This document shows positions 6,109 to 7,176 of a stretch of DNA of 7,176 nucleotides, in pieces. Source of the DNA: Candidatus Omnitrophota bacterium (GTDB lineage Bacteria > Omnitrophota > Gorgyraeia > Gygaellales > Profunditerraquicolaceae); contig CAIRWO010000216.1 of assembly GCA_903882345.1 (NCBI GenBank), positions 1 through 7,176 of the forward strand, written 5' to 3'. The number at the start of each line of letters is the position of its first letter. Within the stretch, counting starts at the first letter, position 1. Under the pieces are notes generated by a model. That model was not told where the DNA came from and did not search any database. It saw nothing but the letters and a program-made list of their open reading frames with translations. The position numbers and the translations under genes are program-made.

Positions 6109-6900
6109 CTATTTATCACTACCCAAGACTTTCTTAAGCTCATCAAGAAAATCATTGGGCACGTTGAATCCTAATTCTTTCGCCTTATTGGCGTCATTTA
6201 ATGCGTCTTTATACTGCTTCTTGCTGTAATATATCAATGAGCGGCCATAATAAGCAAAGCCCTGCCCCGGATCAAGCCTTATCGCGCTGCTAAAGTCAGA
6301 CAGGGCCTGGCCATCGCTGGTACCACCCTTCTGCAAATAGGCACTCGCTCGGGAAGTATACAAATTTGCGTTGCCGGGTTTTAGCCCTATCGCCTTGGTA
6401 TAGTCGTATATAGCCTGGTCAAGGTTTCCTTTTTTTAAATACATGAGCCCTCTGCTCTCGAACGCCAATTCATTGGATTGGTCAGCGCTTATTGCATTAT
6501 TGTAATTGGATATCGCCGAGTCAAGGTCGCCCTTGTCATGATAACCATTTGCAATTCCGATATACATTGCTGATTTGTGGGGTTGAGTGGGGCCTAAAGA
6601 GAGCGCTTTGCCATAATCGGAAATGGCTTGGTCAGTAAAAGTTACGTCTTTAGTCGCGATTCCCTTTTCTCTATAAGCGGTGCCGCGCCGGAAATACGCC
6701 TCCTCGCTATTCGGATTTATCTGCAACGCCTTATTTAATTCTGAAATGGCCTGGTCGTAATACCCCTGGCTCATATATTTGATTGCCGTATCTATGTGAC
6801 TTATTTCGTTTTGGGCAAAAACATTTCCGCAAAGTAAAAAGCCTGCAAACAACAAAAATGATGCAACACCAAATAATCTAAATACATCTTGTTTCTTCAT
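6109..6900 (-). CDS. Secreted tetratricopeptide repeat (TPR) protein
   Basis: This 263-residue protein has a signal peptide (hydrophobic 9-23, likely cut after VFA at residue 29) and about six TPR units, roughly 33-66, 67-104, 111-144, 145-178, 179-214 and 215-248. Repeats show the typical pattern, for example YYDQAISELNKALQINPNS (47-65) and LDQAIYDYTKAIGLKPGN (160-177). Repeats 2 and 5 carry small insertions (ATKDVTF and GTSDGQ) that lengthen their turns. TPR arrays form superhelical scaffolds for protein binding, so this is probably a periplasmic assembly or adaptor protein; the partner is unknown. AGGAGG stands six bases before the ATG. It is the first gene of the five-gene run and has its own promoter (6919-6947). 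Confidence 0.93.
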   Translation of the reverse strand: MKKQDVFRLFGVASFLLFAGFLLCGNVFAQNEISHIDTAIKYMSQGYYDQAISELNKALQINPNSEEAYFRRGTAYREKGIATKDVTFTDQAISDYGKALSLGPTQPHKSAMYIGIANGYHDKGDLDSAISNYNNAISADQSNELAFESRGLMYLKKGNLDQAIYDYTKAIGLKPGNANLYTSRASAYLQKGGTSDGQALSDFSSAIRLDPGQGFAYYGRSLIYYSKKQYKDALNDANKAKELGFNVPNDFLDELKKVLGSDK

Positions 6901-6918
6901 ATCCGTCCTCCTTTCTAA

Positions 6919-6947
6919 AATTTATATTATCCACTGGCCGCTGTCAA
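6919..6947 (-). promoter_or_regulatory. Promoter of the TPR operon
   Basis: On the minus strand a perfect -35 TTGACA (6942-6947) is followed after 17 bases by TAAATT (6919-6924), or after 15 bases by TATAAA (6921-6926). Either gives a very short leader that still includes the AGGAGG ribosome site before the ATG at 6900. This is the likely main promoter of the five-gene run. Confidence 0.6.
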
Positions 6948-6976
6948 ATAATAAGTTACAACGATAAAAAAGATCC

Positions 6977-6999
6977 TGGCGGAGAGTTGAGGAGTCGAA
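6977..6999 (-). pseudogene. tRNA-Ser 3'-end remnant (T-loop to CCA)
   Basis: The minus strand reads TTCGACTC, a match to the conserved T-loop TTCRANYC, then CCTCA ACTCTCC G CCA. The acceptor strand ACTCTCC pairs at six of seven positions with GGAGAGG of the tRNA-Ser at 1-60, has discriminator G as in tRNA-Ser, and ends in encoded CCA. The base before the loop is A instead of the conserved G53. The preceding sequence cannot form the T-stem, and no anticodon arm is present. A run of six T follows (6966-6971). This is therefore a fragment and not a functional tRNA. Confidence 0.75.
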
Positions 7000-7016
7000 T
7001 GAGCTTGAATACATAA

Positions 7017-7023
7017 GTCCCCG
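7017..7023 (+). repeat. Terminal inverted repeat, left arm (GTCCCCG)
   Basis: GTCCCCG here is the exact reverse complement of CGGGGAC at 7170-7176, enclosing 160 bases in total. The enclosed segment contains the second promoter repeat. Such a layout can mark a small non-autonomous element, but seven bases is short. Confidence 0.4.
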
Positions 7024-7031
7024 CTTTTGAG

Positions 7032-7062
7032 TATATTACATTATTACCGATGGAAAATCAAT
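7032..7062 (-). repeat. Promoter-region direct repeat, copy 2
   Basis: This matches 70-100 at 28 of 31 positions in the same orientation. It contains TTGATT (7056-7061), a 17-base spacer and TAATAT (7033-7038), so it keeps an intact sigma70-type promoter. It reads leftward towards the tRNA-Ser remnant at 6977-6999 and the TPR operon. Transcription would start near 7025. Confidence 0.9.
7033..7061 (-). promoter_or_regulatory. Orphan tRNA-type promoter
   Basis: The boxes are TTGATT (7056-7061) and TAATAT (7033-7038) with 17-base spacing, the same as the tRNA-Ser promoter at 71-99. No intact tRNA follows. If active it would give a leader of about 125 bases to the TPR operon, or a short RNA ending near the T run at 6966-6971. 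Confidence 0.5.
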
Positions 7063-7090
7063 GGGATGGGGGATCCTGCCTGTTTTCGTC

Positions 7091-7110
7091 TATTATGGTG
7101 TATTATGATG
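7091..7110 (+). repeat. Two tandem 10-base units
   Basis: TATTATGGTG and TATTATGATG are adjacent and match at nine of ten positions. They are framed by GTTTTCG at 7082-7088 and 7112-7118. Two units are too few to call an iteron or operator array. Confidence 0.4.
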
Positions 7111-7169
7111 CGTTTTCGCTTTAGTTAGGCACGTTTTGGGCACAAGATCTGAGCGGTGTAAATATAATC

Positions 7170-7176
7170 CGGGGAC
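7170..7176 (+). repeat. Terminal inverted repeat, right arm (CGGGGAC)
   Basis: This is the reverse complement of GTCCCCG at 7017-7023. It touches the window end, so the arm may be longer than what is visible. Confidence 0.4.

Noticed and set aside
6966..6985. Intrinsic terminator after the tRNA-Ser remnant
   Set aside because: There is a run of six T, but no hairpin lies directly before it; the nearest stem ends nine or more bases away.
7136..7164. Plus-strand promoter TTGGGC, 17 bases, TAAATA
   Set aside because: Both boxes are weak and any target gene would lie outside the window; TATAAT at 7163-7168 is 21 bases from the same -35, too far.
7093..7176. Possible 3' end of a minus-strand gene entering from the right edge
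   Set aside because: All three frames are open for only 16 to 27 codons and give no recognisable protein ending, so no coding call can be made.
1..7176. CRISPR array, toxin-antitoxin pair, transposase or phage genes
   Set aside because: No spaced repeat series, no paired small genes of known type, and no recombinase or phage motif was seen in any long reading frame.

Overview
The window comes from a diderm (Gram-negative type) bacterium. Almost every protein begins with an N-terminal export signal or membrane segment, genes are closely spaced, and Shine-Dalgarno sites are of the AGGAGG type. The style of the exported proteins resembles uncultivated lineages such as Candidatus Omnitrophota, but no marker gene here proves this, so the assignment is tentative. 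All eight protein genes and the visible tRNA gene lie on the minus strand, so transcription runs from right to left.

Reading in the direction of transcription: the right edge (6901-7176) is a 276-base non-coding stretch. It holds a TTGACA promoter for the first operon. It also holds what looks like the wreck of a tRNA-Ser gene: a tRNA-type promoter at 7032-7062 and, 32 bases beyond it, the last 23 bases of a tRNA-Ser (T-loop, acceptor strand and CCA) at 6977-6999. Five closely spaced genes follow (6900 to 4232). They encode a secreted TPR protein, a small secreted protein with a conserved WPDSALGYP-type domain, a secreted 209-residue protein, a three-helix membrane protein and a small secreted protein. 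None has a known function beyond the TPR fold, and together they look like an envelope or periplasmic operon. After a 128-base gap with its own promoter comes acr3, an arsenite efflux permease and the only gene with a confidently known function. It has no arsR or arsC beside it in this window. Next is a 680-residue membrane-anchored periplasmic protein built from two copies of one domain (DUF3352-like) plus a coiled coil. It overlaps by one base a secreted helical protein with LTxxQ-like motifs.

At the left edge is a tRNA-Ser(GGA) gene cut by the window end. Its promoter overlaps the stop codon of the last protein gene, and this promoter region is nearly identical (28 of 31 bases) to the copy at 7032-7062. 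About 7 kb of genes therefore lie between a broken and an apparently intact tRNA-Ser copy, both pointing the same way. This is the most unusual structural signal in the window. It suggests duplication of the tRNA locus, or insertion of a gene block there, followed by decay of one copy. No defence, CRISPR or obvious transposase gene is present.
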